A stretch of DNA of 64,000 nt, from assembly GCA_049890095.1 (NCBI GenBank), contig JBMHCD010000011.1, positions 51,486 to 115,485 of the forward strand, written 5' to 3'. Position numbers and translations under genes: made by a program. The notes beneath the pieces were generated by a model. It did not search any database and was not told the DNA's origin. It was given only the letters and a program-made list of their open reading frames with translations. Each line of letters starts with the position of its first letter. Position 1 is the first letter of the stretch. Source of the DNA: JABAYQ01 sp049890095 (GTDB lineage Bacteria > Bacteroidota > Bacteroidia > Flavobacteriales > UBA7312). This document shows positions 45,289-54,013 of the stretch, piece after piece.

Positions 45289-46476
45289 ATGAATTTACAC
45301 GAATATCAAGGAAAAGAAATCTTAAATAGTTTTGGAGTTCAAATTCAAAGAGGAATAGTTGCTTCAACACCAGAAGATGCAGTAGATGCTGCTAAAAAAT
45401 TACAAGAAACCACTGGAACATCTTGGTGGGTAGTAAAAGCTCAGGTTCATGCTGGTGGAAGAGGAAAAGGAGGTGGAGTTAAGCTTGCTAAATCATTAGA
45501 TGAAGTCAAAGAAATTTCATCTCAAATTTTGGGTATGCAGCTTATAACACCACAAACCTCTGCTGAAGGAAAGACCGTTCATCAGGTATTGATTGCAGAA
45601 GATGTATATTATCCTGGAGAAAATGAGACTTCCGAATTTTATATTTCTGTTTTGTTGAATAGATCTACAGGAAGAAATATGATTATGTATTCTACTGAAG
45701 GTGGAATGGATATTGAAGAAGTTGCTGAAAAAACTCCTCATTTAATTTTTAATGAAGAAATAAATCCTAAAGTTGGTTTGCAAGATTATCAGTGCCGTAA
45801 GGTTGCTTTTAATTTAGGTTTGAGTGGTAAAGCATTTAAAGAGATGACAAAATTTGTTAAGTGTTTGTACACTGCATATGATCAAATTGATTCTTCTTTA
45901 TTTGAGATTAACCCTGTTCTTAAAACATCTGATGATAAAATTCTTGCTGTTGATGCTAAAGTTGCACTTGACGCAAACGCATTATATAGACATAAAGATT
46001 ATGCTGAACTTAGAGATAAAAGAGAAGAAGATGCAACTGAAGTTGAAGCTGGAGAATATGGTCTAAATTTTGTGAAGCTCGATGGCAATGTTGGTTGTAT
46101 GGTAAATGGTGCTGGTTTAGCTATGGCGACGATGGATATCATTAAACAAGCTGGAGGTAACCCAGCTAATTTTTTAGATGTTGGAGGTACTGCAGATGCT
46201 GCTAGAGTAGAGCAAGCTTTTAGGATAATAATGAAAGACTCTAATGTGAAGGCGATATTAGTAAATATTTTTGGAGGTATTGTTCGTTGTGACAGAGTTG
46301 CACAAGGAGTTGTTGATGCATACAAGAATATTGGAGAAATAAATATTCCAATAATTGTTCGATTACAAGGAACAAATGCAGTTGAAGCAAAGAATTTAAT
46401 TGATGAAAGTGGGCTTGAAGTAGTTTCAGCTATTTTGTTACAAGAGGCTGCTGACAAAGTAAAAGAAGTATTATAA
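45289..46476 (+). CDS. sucC: Succinyl-CoA synthetase beta subunit (ADP-forming)
   Basis: A 395-residue TCA-cycle enzyme subunit that, with SucD, converts succinyl-CoA to succinate with formation of ATP or GTP. The N-terminus MNLHEYQGKEILNSFGV, the ATP-grasp KAQVHAGGRGKGGGVK, ALFEINPV-like FEINPVLKTSDD and the C-terminal GGTADAARVEQAFRI and NIFGGIVRCD motifs are all typical. The alpha subunit gene is not adjacent, which is common in Bacteroidota. A near-consensus box (TACTTTAG, about 45264) precedes it and a clear terminator follows. Confidence 0.97.
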   Translation: MNLHEYQGKEILNSFGVQIQRGIVASTPEDAVDAAKKLQETTGTSWWVVKAQVHAGGRGKGGGVKLAKSLDEVKEISSQILGMQLITPQTSAEGKTVHQVLIAEDVYYPGENETSEFYISVLLNRSTGRNMIMYSTEGGMDIEEVAEKTPHLIFNEEINPKVGLQDYQCRKVAFNLGLSGKAFKEMTKFVKCLYTAYDQIDSSLFEINPVLKTSDDKILAVDAKVALDANALYRHKDYAELRDKREEDATEVEAGEYGLNFVKLDGNVGCMVNGAGLAMATMDIIKQAGGNPANFLDVGGTADAARVEQAFRIIMKDSNVKAILVNIFGGIVRCDRVAQGVVDAYKNIGEINIPIIVRLQGTNAVEAKNLIDESGLEVVSAILLQEAADKVKEVL

Positions 46477-46494
46477 ATACAATTTTAAAATAAT

Positions 46495-46521
46495 AAAGCA
46501 GTCTTAGGACTGCTTTTTTTT
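46495..46521 (+). terminator. sucC terminator
   Basis: A 7-bp core stem AGCAGTC (46497-46503) and GACTGCT (46508-46514), extended by A-T pairs, with a TTAG loop and a run of T to 46521. It lies 18 bases after the sucC stop, directly before the accC -7 box. Confidence 0.88.
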
Positions 46522-46529
46522 TCATTTTA

Positions 46530-46537
46530 TAATTTTG
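46530..46537 (+). promoter_or_regulatory. -7 box of the biotin carboxylase gene
   Basis: TAATTTTG, a perfect match, with its last base only 4 bases before the ATG at 46542. A leaderless or near-leaderless transcript would result. The -33 region overlaps the sucC terminator. Confidence 0.45.
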
Positions 46538-46541
46538 ATCT

Positions 46542-48020
46542 ATGAAAAAAATATTAGTTGCAAATAGAGGAGAAATAGCATTGAGGATAATGCGATCGGC
46601 TAAGGAAATGGGCTTGAAAACGGTTGCTGTTTTTTCTGATGCGGATAGAAAATCTCCTCACGTTATGTATGCTGATGAGGCTGTTTGTATTGGAGCTTCT
46701 CCATCTAGCGAATCGTATTTAAATATGGATAAAATCATTAAAGTTTGCAAAGATTTAAATGTAGATGGTATTCATCCAGGATATGGTTTTTTATCTGAAA
46801 ATGCAGAATTTGTAAAAAAAGTTGAAAAAGAAAATATAATTTTTATTGGTCCTTCAGCTCATGCAATGGAAATGATGGGTAATAAATTGAAAGCAAAGGA
46901 AACAGTTAGTAAGTATGATGTTCCGTTGGTTCCAGGTACTGATGAAAAGCTTATTGATATTACTAAAGGTAAGAAAACAGCAAATGAAATTGGTTATCCT
47001 ATTTTAATTAAAGCTGCAGCTGGTGGTGGAGGTAAAGGAATGAGAATTGTAAATAACGAAACTGATTTTGAAGAACAAATGAATTTAGCAATTAGTGAGG
47101 CTAAATCTTCTTTTGGTGATGGTTCCGTTTTTATTGAAAGATATGTAGGCTCACCACGACATATTGAAATCCAGATATTATCTGATAAGCATGGAAATTT
47201 TGTTCATCTTTTTGAAAGAGAGTGTTCAATACAAAGAAGACATCAAAAAGTAGTAGAAGAGGCTCCCTCTTCAGTGTTAGATGCTAAAACTAGAGATGAG
47301 ATGGGAGAGTGTGCTATAAATGTTGCAAAATCTTGTAATTATGTTGGAGCAGGAACTGTTGAGTTTTTATTAGATGAAAATAATAATTATTATTTTCTTG
47401 AAATGAATACTAGGTTGCAAGTAGAGCATCCTGTTACAGAATTGATATCAGGTATCGACTTAGTAAAAGAACAAATAAAAGTTGCCAGAGGAGAAAAGCT
47501 CTCTTTTAATCAAAATGATTTAAAAATTGAGGGTCATGCAATGGAGGTTCGTGTTTATGCAGAAGATCCACAAAATAATTTTGCTCCAGACATAGGTGTT
47601 TTAAAAAGATACAAGTTACCAGAAAGTATTGGGGTAAGAGTTGATAGTGGTTTTGAAGAAGGTATGGAAATACCAATATTTTATGACTCCATGCTATGTA
47701 AGCTAATAACCTATGGAAAAGATCGCAAAGAATCAATTGAAAGAATGATAAGAGCAATTGATGATTTTAAAGTTATCGGTGTTAAAACAACACTGCCATT
47801 TGGTAAATTTGTAATGAATAACAGTCAATTTAAAAGCGGTAATTTTGACACCCATTTTGTTAAAAATTTCTTTAAAAGTGATGAGTTAAACAGTCATCAA
47901 AAAGATGAAGCTGAAGTAGCAGCTTTATTATCTAAATATTTGATTGAAAGTAAGACAAAAGCTAATTTAATTGTAAATACTAATCATAGTTCAGTTAGTA
48001 AATGGAAAAAAAATAGATAG
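46542..48020 (+). CDS. accC: Biotin carboxylase subunit of an acyl-CoA carboxylase
   Basis: A 492-residue ATP-grasp enzyme that carboxylates biotin with bicarbonate and ATP. Motifs: ILVANRGEIALRI at the start, HPGYGFLSENAEF, KAAAGGGGKGMRI for ATP binding, HIEIQILSDKHGN, ECSIQRRHQK and EMNTRLQVEHPVTE with the catalytic Arg/Glu region. It is some 40 residues longer than E. coli AccC, with a C-terminal tail that is longer in the acyl- or propionyl-CoA carboxylase versions of Bacteroidota; so it may serve an acyl-CoA carboxylase and not fatty-acid synthesis. The biotin carrier and carboxyltransferase genes are not adjacent. Confidence 0.93.
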   Translation: MKKILVANRGEIALRIMRSAKEMGLKTVAVFSDADRKSPHVMYADEAVCIGASPSSESYLNMDKIIKVCKDLNVDGIHPGYGFLSENAEFVKKVEKENIIFIGPSAHAMEMMGNKLKAKETVSKYDVPLVPGTDEKLIDITKGKKTANEIGYPILIKAAAGGGGKGMRIVNNETDFEEQMNLAISEAKSSFGDGSVFIERYVGSPRHIEIQILSDKHGNFVHLFERECSIQRRHQKVVEEAPSSVLDAKTRDEMGECAINVAKSCNYVGAGTVEFLLDENNNYYFLEMNTRLQVEHPVTELISGIDLVKEQIKVARGEKLSFNQNDLKIEGHAMEVRVYAEDPQNNFAPDIGVLKRYKLPESIGVRVDSGFEEGMEIPIFYDSMLCKLITYGKDRKESIERMIRAIDDFKVIGVKTTLPFGKFVMNNSQFKSGNFDTHFVKNFFKSDELNSHQKDEAEVAALLSKYLIESKTKANLIVNTNHSSVSKWKKNR

Positions 48021-48022
48021 CT

Positions 48023-49420
48023 CTATTTTCCTTTTCTTTCAACAATTATTACAATGGTATGTATCAATATTTTTAAGTCTATTAGTAAGGATTTATTCTT
48101 AATGTAAATCAAATCATATTTCAATCTTTCCAACATTTGGTCGATGTTTTCAGCATAACCATACTTTACCATTCCTAATGATGTAATTCCTGGTTTTACT
48201 TTGTAAAGCTTAGAATAGTGAGCTGTAATTTTTGTTAGTTGATCTGCATAAAATGGTCGTTCAGGTCGAGGACCCACAAAACTCATGTCTCCATTAAGTA
48301 TATTAAAAAATTGTAATGTCTCATCCAATCTTACTTTTCTCATAAAACGACCAAATTTTGTTACTCTATTATCTGACATACTAGATAATTTTGGTCCATC
48401 CTTTTCAGAATCTAAATACATGGATCTGAATTTTAAAATGGTGAAAATTTTACCATTTATTCCAATTCTTTTTTGTTTGTATATTATCGGTCCTGGTGAT
48501 TCAAATTTTATAATGATGGCACATATTATAAATACAGGAAAGAAAATTACAACGCATAAAAAAGCAAAAAAATAATCTAACAATAATTTAACTCTTTTTT
48601 CCCATTCAGGTTGACTGTCATTATTTAACTTAATTAGTGGGGTTCCAAGTATTGAATCAAGTTTAACCCTGCCAATTAAAATATCGTACATTTCAGGAAT
48701 TACTTTTATAAAAACATTCGTTTGTTCTAGTTTATGAAGAATTTGTTCGATTTTTGAATGTTCATTTTTATCTAACGCTATAATAACATCTTCAATGTTA
48801 TATTTTTTAATGACCTCAAGAACTGATTGATAATTTCCAAGATTTCTAGAAATATAATCTAATTGTTTGTTTTTAACTCCATCTAAATCAAGGTATCCAA
48901 TAATTTTATGACCGCTAGATTTTTTTTCATTTTTTAGTTCTTCAATTAATTTTAGTGCCTTGCCTCCATTTCCAATTATAATAGTATTAAAACCAATTAT
49001 TTTTTGGTGAATTAACTTTGCTGTTTGATTGGCAAAAAGTAATCTAAAAAAAGCAGTTATGGAAAAATGAAGTGAAAATAAAACTATGTATAAAGTATAG
49101 TATTGAGTATAATTTATAACTACATCATCTAAAAGAGCTCCAAAAAAAAGGATAGTAACACCAATTAGACTACATCCCAAAATTTTAACTAATTCATTTA
49201 GTCTAGATTTTTTGTAAATATCTTTATAGAAACCAGTAAAAAAATAAATAATTAACCAAAAAATTAATTCAAGAGAAAGGTTCATAAAGAATGTTGAATT
49301 TGCGGAAAATTCAACGTTTTCAATTTTTTCAGATCTAAAGTAAATAAATATTGACCATGCAATAATCGCACTTAAAGAGTCAAAAAAAATATATTTAAAC
49401 GTTCTGAGTTGTTTATTCAT
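48023..49420 (-). CDS. Polyprenyl-phosphate sugar-1-phosphate transferase (WbaP/WcaJ family)
   Basis: A 465-residue membrane enzyme that starts glycan assembly by moving a sugar phosphate to undecaprenyl phosphate. Layout: four to five N-terminal membrane helices (to about 125), a Rossmann-like CoA-binding domain (IIIGNGGKALKLIEEL, about 145-160), a fifth helix (LLLDYFFAFLCVVIFFPVFII) and the catalytic domain with KQKRIGINGKIFTILKFRSM, KFGRFMRKVRLDETLQFFNI and the VGPRPERP signature. It is the third gene of the run oxidoreductase - lipoprotein - transferase and overlaps the lipoprotein gene by 8 bases. Confidence 0.92.
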   Translation of the reverse strand: MNKQLRTFKYIFFDSLSAIIAWSIFIYFRSEKIENVEFSANSTFFMNLSLELIFWLIIYFFTGFYKDIYKKSRLNELVKILGCSLIGVTILFFGALLDDVVINYTQYYTLYIVLFSLHFSITAFFRLLFANQTAKLIHQKIIGFNTIIIGNGGKALKLIEELKNEKKSSGHKIIGYLDLDGVKNKQLDYISRNLGNYQSVLEVIKKYNIEDVIIALDKNEHSKIEQILHKLEQTNVFIKVIPEMYDILIGRVKLDSILGTPLIKLNNDSQPEWEKRVKLLLDYFFAFLCVVIFFPVFIICAIIIKFESPGPIIYKQKRIGINGKIFTILKFRSMYLDSEKDGPKLSSMSDNRVTKFGRFMRKVRLDETLQFFNILNGDMSFVGPRPERPFYADQLTKITAHYSKLYKVKPGITSLGMVKYGYAENIDQMLERLKYDLIYIKNKSLLIDLKILIHTIVIIVERKGK

Positions 49421-50267
49421 GAACTATTCTAAGGTTATCAATAAATAAATCGTTAGAAACTAAAGAAGTATCTCTGGACATTCCAATAAAAATATTATAG
49501 TCAACAACACTATTTCCATAATAGTTAATGGTTTCTGAAAGCGAGAGGTATGTTTTATTCCAGTCTTCTTTTTCGTTTATATAAATTATTGCTGATTTAC
49601 TTGAATTGGATTGTTCGTAATTGGCGTATATACCGACTACAAATGTGGCGTTCGATTTATATTCAAGTTCTAAATAAACTTCTCTATCTTTTGGTAAAGA
49701 AATATTGTTAGTCTTACATTCGAAAATTTCTCCATTCTGACCATTAATAGATATTTTGCCAAAATTATTGCCTAAGATAGAGTCACTCAAATTAGAGTAT
49801 ATTTTTTCAATAGTATGGTTTATTGAATCTGTTAAAACATTTAAAGTTATTCCGTTACCTTCAAAGTTTTCTTCATATGAAAAGTTGTTTATCTTGTAGC
49901 TAACTGTAGGGTAAATTGTACATATTTGATTTGGGCTAATCAGCTTTGTGGTGTTAAAGCTTTTGTAAAAAGGGTAACTCACTCTACTTGCCGATATTCC
50001 ATTTTTTTTTATTCCGGCATTAACAATTATATCTTTTGTCCCAACTTTGAGCACTGGAATTACCGATGGTATGGGATAAACACCAATAAATTCATCGTCA
50101 AAATAAACCCAAGCATCTGTAATTTTAGAGGAAAAACTATTTGTAGTTTGAGTAGTGTCAAATAAAATCTCATCAATGAATAGTTGAGAAGATAGTTCTT
50201 CTTCAGGATTTATTATTTCACATGAGACAAAAAGAACGCAAAGTATAAAAATAAAAAACCTAGACAT
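49413..50267 (-). CDS. Lipoprotein of unknown function
   Basis: A 284-residue protein with a lipoprotein signal (FFIFILCVLFVSCEI; lipobox Cys at about residue 16). The mature part is beta-rich and includes a PEGA-like strand set early (ITDAWVYFDDEFIGVYPIPSVIPV) and a carbohydrate-binding-module-like C-terminal half with YLELEYKSNATFVVGIY and DLFIDNLRIVHE, the last being a pattern common in jelly-roll domains. No catalytic residues are apparent. It lies between the Gfo/Idh/MocA gene (1 base away) and the sugar transferase gene (overlap), so an envelope-glycan context is likely. Confidence 0.75.
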   Translation of the reverse strand: MSRFFIFILCVLFVSCEIINPEEELSSQLFIDEILFDTTQTTNSFSSKITDAWVYFDDEFIGVYPIPSVIPVLKVGTKDIIVNAGIKKNGISASRVSYPFYKSFNTTKLISPNQICTIYPTVSYKINNFSYEENFEGNGITLNVLTDSINHTIEKIYSNLSDSILGNNFGKISINGQNGEIFECKTNNISLPKDREVYLELEYKSNATFVVGIYANYEQSNSSKSAIIYINEKEDWNKTYLSLSETINYYGNSVVDYNIFIGMSRDTSLVSNDLFIDNLRIVHE

Positions 50268-50268
50268 A

Positions 50269-51270
50269 TTATTTAAGCTTCAAAGATAGTTTTCTGGAGT
50301 TCATTTTATCAAGTATTTGGTGTGCAAGTTCTAAAGCTCGAACACCATCAGAAATACTAACTTTTGGTTCGGTGTTATTTGTAATGGAATCGTAAAAACT
50401 GATTAATTCTTCTTTTATTGCATTGGTTTCTTTTATTTCCGGATTTTCGAAATAAATTTGTTTTCTTTTATTGTTTTTACCAACATCTAGAATCATTGCA
50501 AATGGATCAACTTCTTGCGATGGACTGAGGTTTTTTAATTTGATTATTTCAGTTTTTTTATCCAACAAGTCGATAGATATGTATGCGTTTTTTTGAAAAA
50601 TTCTTAGTTTTCTCATTTTTTTTAATGACATTCTACTAGAAGTAATATTACAAACAGTTCCGTTATCAAACTCCAACCTACAATTTGCAATATCATGACT
50701 ATCGCTAATGACAGCAACACCGCTAGCACTTACTTTACTAATATTGGATTTAATAATACTTAGTATTATATCGATATCATGTATCATCAAATCCAATACA
50801 ACTGGTACATCAGTGCCTCTGGGATTAAATTCAGATAGTCTGTGTGCTTCTATAAAAAGAGGTGAATCAATATACGGTTGTGCAGCTAAGTAAGCAGGGT
50901 TAAATCGTTCTACATGACCAATTTGTACTTTTATACCAGCTTCTAATGCAAGTTTCATTAACTTATCTGCTTCTTCTAGTGTATTGGTAATAGGTTTTTC
51001 TATAAAAACATGTTTGTGTGATTTTATAGCTTTTTCTGCATATTCGAAATGAGACAGAGTAGGAGATGAAATAACAATTGCATGACAATTTTCAATAAGT
51101 TCGTCTATTTTTTTGAAAGACTGAATTCGTAGACTCCTGTTTAACTTTTTAGCTAGTTCTTTATCTGTATCATAAAAACCAACAATTTCGAATTTAGTAT
51201 CTAATTCATCTAATAATTTTAAATGAATTTTGCCTAAATGACCAACACCAATAACTCCTATTTTTATCAT
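50269..51270 (-). CDS. Gfo/Idh/MocA-family NAD(P)-dependent oxidoreductase
   Basis: A 333-residue cytoplasmic dehydrogenase. The Rossmann fold opens with IGVIGVGHLGKIHLKLL (GxGxxG at about residues 7-12), and the conserved HVFIEKPITNTLEEA and GHVERFNPAY segments (about 90-130) define the family. Substrates are usually sugars or nucleotide sugars, and members beside sugar transferases often make UDP-sugar acids or related precursors; the actual substrate is unknown. First gene of a compact three-gene operon; a near-consensus -7 box may precede it on the minus strand. Confidence 0.87.
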   Translation of the reverse strand: MIKIGVIGVGHLGKIHLKLLDELDTKFEIVGFYDTDKELAKKLNRSLRIQSFKKIDELIENCHAIVISSPTLSHFEYAEKAIKSHKHVFIEKPITNTLEEADKLMKLALEAGIKVQIGHVERFNPAYLAAQPYIDSPLFIEAHRLSEFNPRGTDVPVVLDLMIHDIDIILSIIKSNISKVSASGVAVISDSHDIANCRLEFDNGTVCNITSSRMSLKKMRKLRIFQKNAYISIDLLDKKTEIIKLKNLSPSQEVDPFAMILDVGKNNKRKQIYFENPEIKETNAIKEELISFYDSITNNTEPKVSISDGVRALELAHQILDKMNSRKLSLKLK

Positions 51271-51309
51271 ACATTTATTAAATCAGGCTAATATAATAAT
51301 TAAATTTTC

Positions 51310-51317
51310 TAATTTTG
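51310..51317 (+). promoter_or_regulatory. -7 box of pcm
   Basis: TAATTTTG, ending 9 bases before the ATG at 51327. No clear -33 element; the predicted leader is very short. Confidence 0.42.
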
Positions 51318-51326
51318 GATCGTTAA

Positions 51327-51968
51327 ATGAAAGATACCTTTAGACATCAGGGAATGCGCATGAATTTGGTTTCTGTTTTATCCGAAAAAGGTATAACCGA
51401 TCAAAAAGTGTTAAAGGCAATTTCTAAAATTCCTCGCCATTTATTTATAGATAAAGCTTTTGTTGAATTTGCCTACGAAAATACGGCTTTTCCAATAGGG
51501 TGTGGTCAAACTATTTCACATCCATATACTGTAGCATTTCAATCTCAAATATTAGAAATTAATCCGAATGAAAAGGTGTTGGAAATTGGAACAGGTTCTG
51601 GTTATCAAACAGCTGTATTATTAGAACTTAAAGCAAATGTATTTACTATTGAAAGACATAAAGAATTATATGAAAAAACAAGCGATTTTTTACCTTCCAT
51701 TGGATATCAAGCTATGTTTTTTTATGGAGATGGTTACAAGGGGTTAAATAGTTTTGCTCCTTTTGATAAAATTATAGTAACTGCTGGTGCAACTGAAATA
51801 CCAAAAAAGCTTTTATTGCAATTAAAAGTTGGTGGAAAAATGGTAATTCCGGTAGGTAATAAAGATGAACAAAAAATGAAATTAATTATTAGAAATTCAG
51901 ACAATGAATTTTCAACAAAAACATTAGGAAAGTTTAGTTTTGTGCCTTTATTACCAAATAAGACATAG
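51327..51968 (+). CDS. pcm: Protein-L-isoaspartate O-methyltransferase
   Basis: A 213-residue SAM-dependent enzyme that methylates isoaspartyl residues in damaged proteins and so starts their repair. Motifs: IPRHLFIDKAF, PIGCGQTISHPYTVAFQ (the substrate-binding region of the family), VLEIGTGSGYQTAVL (SAM motif I, about residues 89-103) and FDKIIVTAGATEIPKKLL. Length fits. It is divergent from the oxidoreductase operon and has its own -7 box. Confidence 0.95.
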   Translation: MKDTFRHQGMRMNLVSVLSEKGITDQKVLKAISKIPRHLFIDKAFVEFAYENTAFPIGCGQTISHPYTVAFQSQILEINPNEKVLEIGTGSGYQTAVLLELKANVFTIERHKELYEKTSDFLPSIGYQAMFFYGDGYKGLNSFAPFDKIIVTAGATEIPKKLLLQLKVGGKMVIPVGNKDEQKMKLIIRNSDNEFSTKTLGKFSFVPLLPNKT

Positions 51969-51976
51969 CGATTTAT

Positions 51977-51984
51977 TATTTTTG
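51977..51984 (+). promoter_or_regulatory. -7 box of the 3-hydroxyacyl-CoA dehydrogenase gene
   Basis: TATTTTTG followed by CG, 23 bases before the start codon at 52008. Confidence 0.48.
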
Positions 51985-52007
51985 CGAACAATATAAAATA
52001 ACTAAAA

Positions 52008-52895
52008 ATGAAACGAATTAGTGTTATAGGTGCTGGAACAATGGGTAATGGTATTGCTCATTCTTTTGCTCAAAGTGGATATGAAGTATGTTTAATTGAT
52101 ATTTCTCAACAATCATTAGACAAAGCTATTGCTGTTATTTCAAAAAATTTAGATAGACAAATTTCTAAAGAAAAAATTTCTGAAAATGATAAAGAATCTA
52201 CTTTATCTAACATTACAATAAGTACTGATTTAGTTTCATCTGTTAAAAATGCTGACTTAGTTATAGAAGCAGCAATAGAAAATATTGATATCAAATTAAA
52301 AATTTTCAAACAACTAGATGATGTTTGTGATGAGAATACCATACTTGCAACTAATACATCTTCAATTTCTATAACTAAAATAGGGGCTGCTACTAATCGA
52401 CCTGATAAGGTAATTGGAATGCATTTTATGAATCCAGTTCCAATTATGAAATTGGTTGAGGTAATAAGAGGATACGCTACTTCTAATGATGTTACTGATA
52501 CTATTATGAATGTATCCAAAACGTTATCAAAAATTCCAGTTGAAGTAAATGATTACCCTGGTTTTGTAGCCAATAGAATTTTAATGCCAATGATTAATGA
52601 AGCTATTATTTCTTTGCACGAAGGAGTTGCTGGTGTACAAGAAATAGATACAGTTATGATGTTAGGTATGGCTCATCCTATGGGACCATTACATTTAGCA
52701 GATTTTATTGGTCTAGATGTTTGTTTATCTATTATGAATGTTTTGTATGAAGGTTTTGGAAACCCTAAATATTCTCCTTGTCCGTTATTGGTAAATATGG
52801 TGACTGCTGGTAAACTAGGAGTAAAGTCAGGCGAAGGTTTTTATGATTATTCTGATGGTCCAAGAAATAAAACTGTTTCAAAGCAATTTATTTAA
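52008..52895 (+). CDS. hbd: 3-hydroxybutyryl-CoA dehydrogenase
   Basis: A 295-residue NAD(P)-dependent enzyme that interconverts acetoacetyl-CoA and 3-hydroxybutyryl-CoA. The Rossmann motif GAGTMGNGIAHSFAQSG starts at residue 7; ASIENI-like AAIENIDIK, NTSSISITKIG, GMHFMNPVPIMKLVEVI (with the catalytic His) and PGFVANRILMPMINEAI follow, and the C-terminal helical domain has GPLHLADFIGLD. Single-domain length, without a crotonase part, points to the Hbd/PaaH type. Other fatty-acid oxidation genes are not nearby. Its end overlaps the convergent DUF4294 gene by 8 bases. Confidence 0.93.
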   Translation: MKRISVIGAGTMGNGIAHSFAQSGYEVCLIDISQQSLDKAIAVISKNLDRQISKEKISENDKESTLSNITISTDLVSSVKNADLVIEAAIENIDIKLKIFKQLDDVCDENTILATNTSSISITKIGAATNRPDKVIGMHFMNPVPIMKLVEVIRGYATSNDVTDTIMNVSKTLSKIPVEVNDYPGFVANRILMPMINEAIISLHEGVAGVQEIDTVMMLGMAHPMGPLHLADFIGLDVCLSIMNVLYEGFGNPKYSPCPLLVNMVTAGKLGVKSGEGFYDYSDGPRNKTVSKQFI

Positions 52896-53466
52896 TGGTT
52901 CCGTTTTCTTTTGCTTGAGTGATAATGAACTCAATTAGTTTATCTTCTTTATTTTTTGTTGGCTCGTAAATAACTTTTAGATTATTATCGTAAACCTTTG
53001 CCATTCCTTGCCAAAAAAATGCATGTAGCCCACCTCTAAGTTCTTTTATAATGTTATATGTACTGATATTTGTTTCTCTGTAAATTAGTTTTGATAAAAT
53101 TCTTCCTTCCCAGCGACTAAGTTTTTTTAGTTCATCTGCAAGGTCACTTTTTATCCATTTTTCTATCGATTTAATGTATTTGCGTTTTTTTCTTCTTTTA
53201 GAAATAACAATGAGATCACTTTTAACATTATCAAGTTTTTTTGAGGCTAATTGTGCAAATGGATAGACTTTAAGAGTTTTCTTTTTTAATTGATTAAAAT
53301 AAATTTGATCAGACTTTTTTTTGAAATTTAAAATTTCAACCTCTTTTATACTAGACAAGACTAAGGTGTCTTCATTACTAACAATTAGATGACGTATTTG
53401 TAAGCTGTCATTCTGACTGTAGCATTTATATGTAATCAATAGTATTAAAAACAAATATAATTTCAC
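52888..53466 (-). CDS. DUF4294-family protein, probably exported
   Basis: A 192-residue protein with an N-terminal signal-like segment (MKLYLFLILLITYKCYS). The body has the pattern I associate with DUF4294: LKKKTLKVYPFAQLASKKLD, KYIKSIEKWIKSDLADELKKLS and RWEGRILSKLIYRETNIS, with a closing GGLHAFFWQGMAKVY. It is basic and largely helical in the centre. Its function is unknown. Third gene of rpsP-rimM-DUF4294, 15 bases after rimM, an order seen in Flavobacteriia. Confidence 0.8.
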   Translation of the reverse strand: MKLYLFLILLITYKCYSQNDSLQIRHLIVSNEDTLVLSSIKEVEILNFKKKSDQIYFNQLKKKTLKVYPFAQLASKKLDNVKSDLIVISKRRKKRKYIKSIEKWIKSDLADELKKLSRWEGRILSKLIYRETNISTYNIIKELRGGLHAFFWQGMAKVYDNNLKVIYEPTKNKEDKLIEFIITQAKENGTIK

Positions 53467-53481
53467 TTAGTAAATATAACT

Positions 53482-54003
53482 TTATTGCAGGTAAAGGTCA
53501 ATTAATCCACTAGGTGTTTTAACAATTATAGTTTTACTTTTTTTATTGATATCTACAACAAATTCTTGGACAAAAGGAATTAATACTTGATTACTATTAA
53601 TACTAATTTGAATCAAGTCTTGTGCATTATTTGACAACATATTTTCGATAATCCCCAATTCTCCTAAGTTTTTATCGATTAATACATAGCCTGTTAAATC
53701 ATTTTTTTGATCATTTATTTCTTCAGGTAAAAAATCAGCTGGAATATAAACCTCATTATTAATTAGTTCATTAGCCTGCGAGTCATTTTCGACATCTTCA
53801 AATGATACAACAATAAATTTTTTGTTTTTGAATGCGATATTTTTTAAAAAAAAAGGAACTAAACTGTTATCCATTTTGATGAATAAAAATTTTAGTTCCT
53901 TTAATTTTTTGAAGGGTTCAATAAATATTTTAATGTTTAAATCGCCCTTAAACCCGTGTTTCTTACTAATTTTTCCTAATAGAAAAACATCGGATTCTTT
54001 CAT
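53482..54003 (-). CDS. rimM: Ribosome maturation factor RimM
   Basis: A 173-residue protein with the RimM domain pair. The N-terminal barrel opens FLLGKISKKHGFKGDLNIK and the PRC-barrel part includes LTGYVLIDKNLGELGIIENM, QDLIQISINSNQVLIPFV and the closing DLYLQ. RimM binds ribosomal protein S19 and helps process 16S rRNA in the 30S head. It lies 10 bases after the S16 gene, the normal pairing, but trmD and rplS do not follow here as they would in many bacteria. Confidence 0.93.
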   Translation of the reverse strand: MKESDVFLLGKISKKHGFKGDLNIKIFIEPFKKLKELKFLFIKMDNSLVPFFLKNIAFKNKKFIVVSFEDVENDSQANELINNEVYIPADFLPEEINDQKNDLTGYVLIDKNLGELGIIENMLSNNAQDLIQISINSNQVLIPFVQEFVVDINKKSKTIIVKTPSGLIDLYLQ

Positions 54004-54013
54004 TTTAGGAAGA

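Noticed and set aside
45999..46457. A 152-codon open frame antisense to sucC
   Set aside because: It lies wholly within the well-conserved sucC frame, has low-quality composition and no upstream signals; a shadow of the real gene.
52106..52519. A 137-codon open frame antisense to the 3-hydroxyacyl-CoA dehydrogenase gene
   Set aside because: Fully inside a conserved gene on the other strand, with no recognisable protein family.
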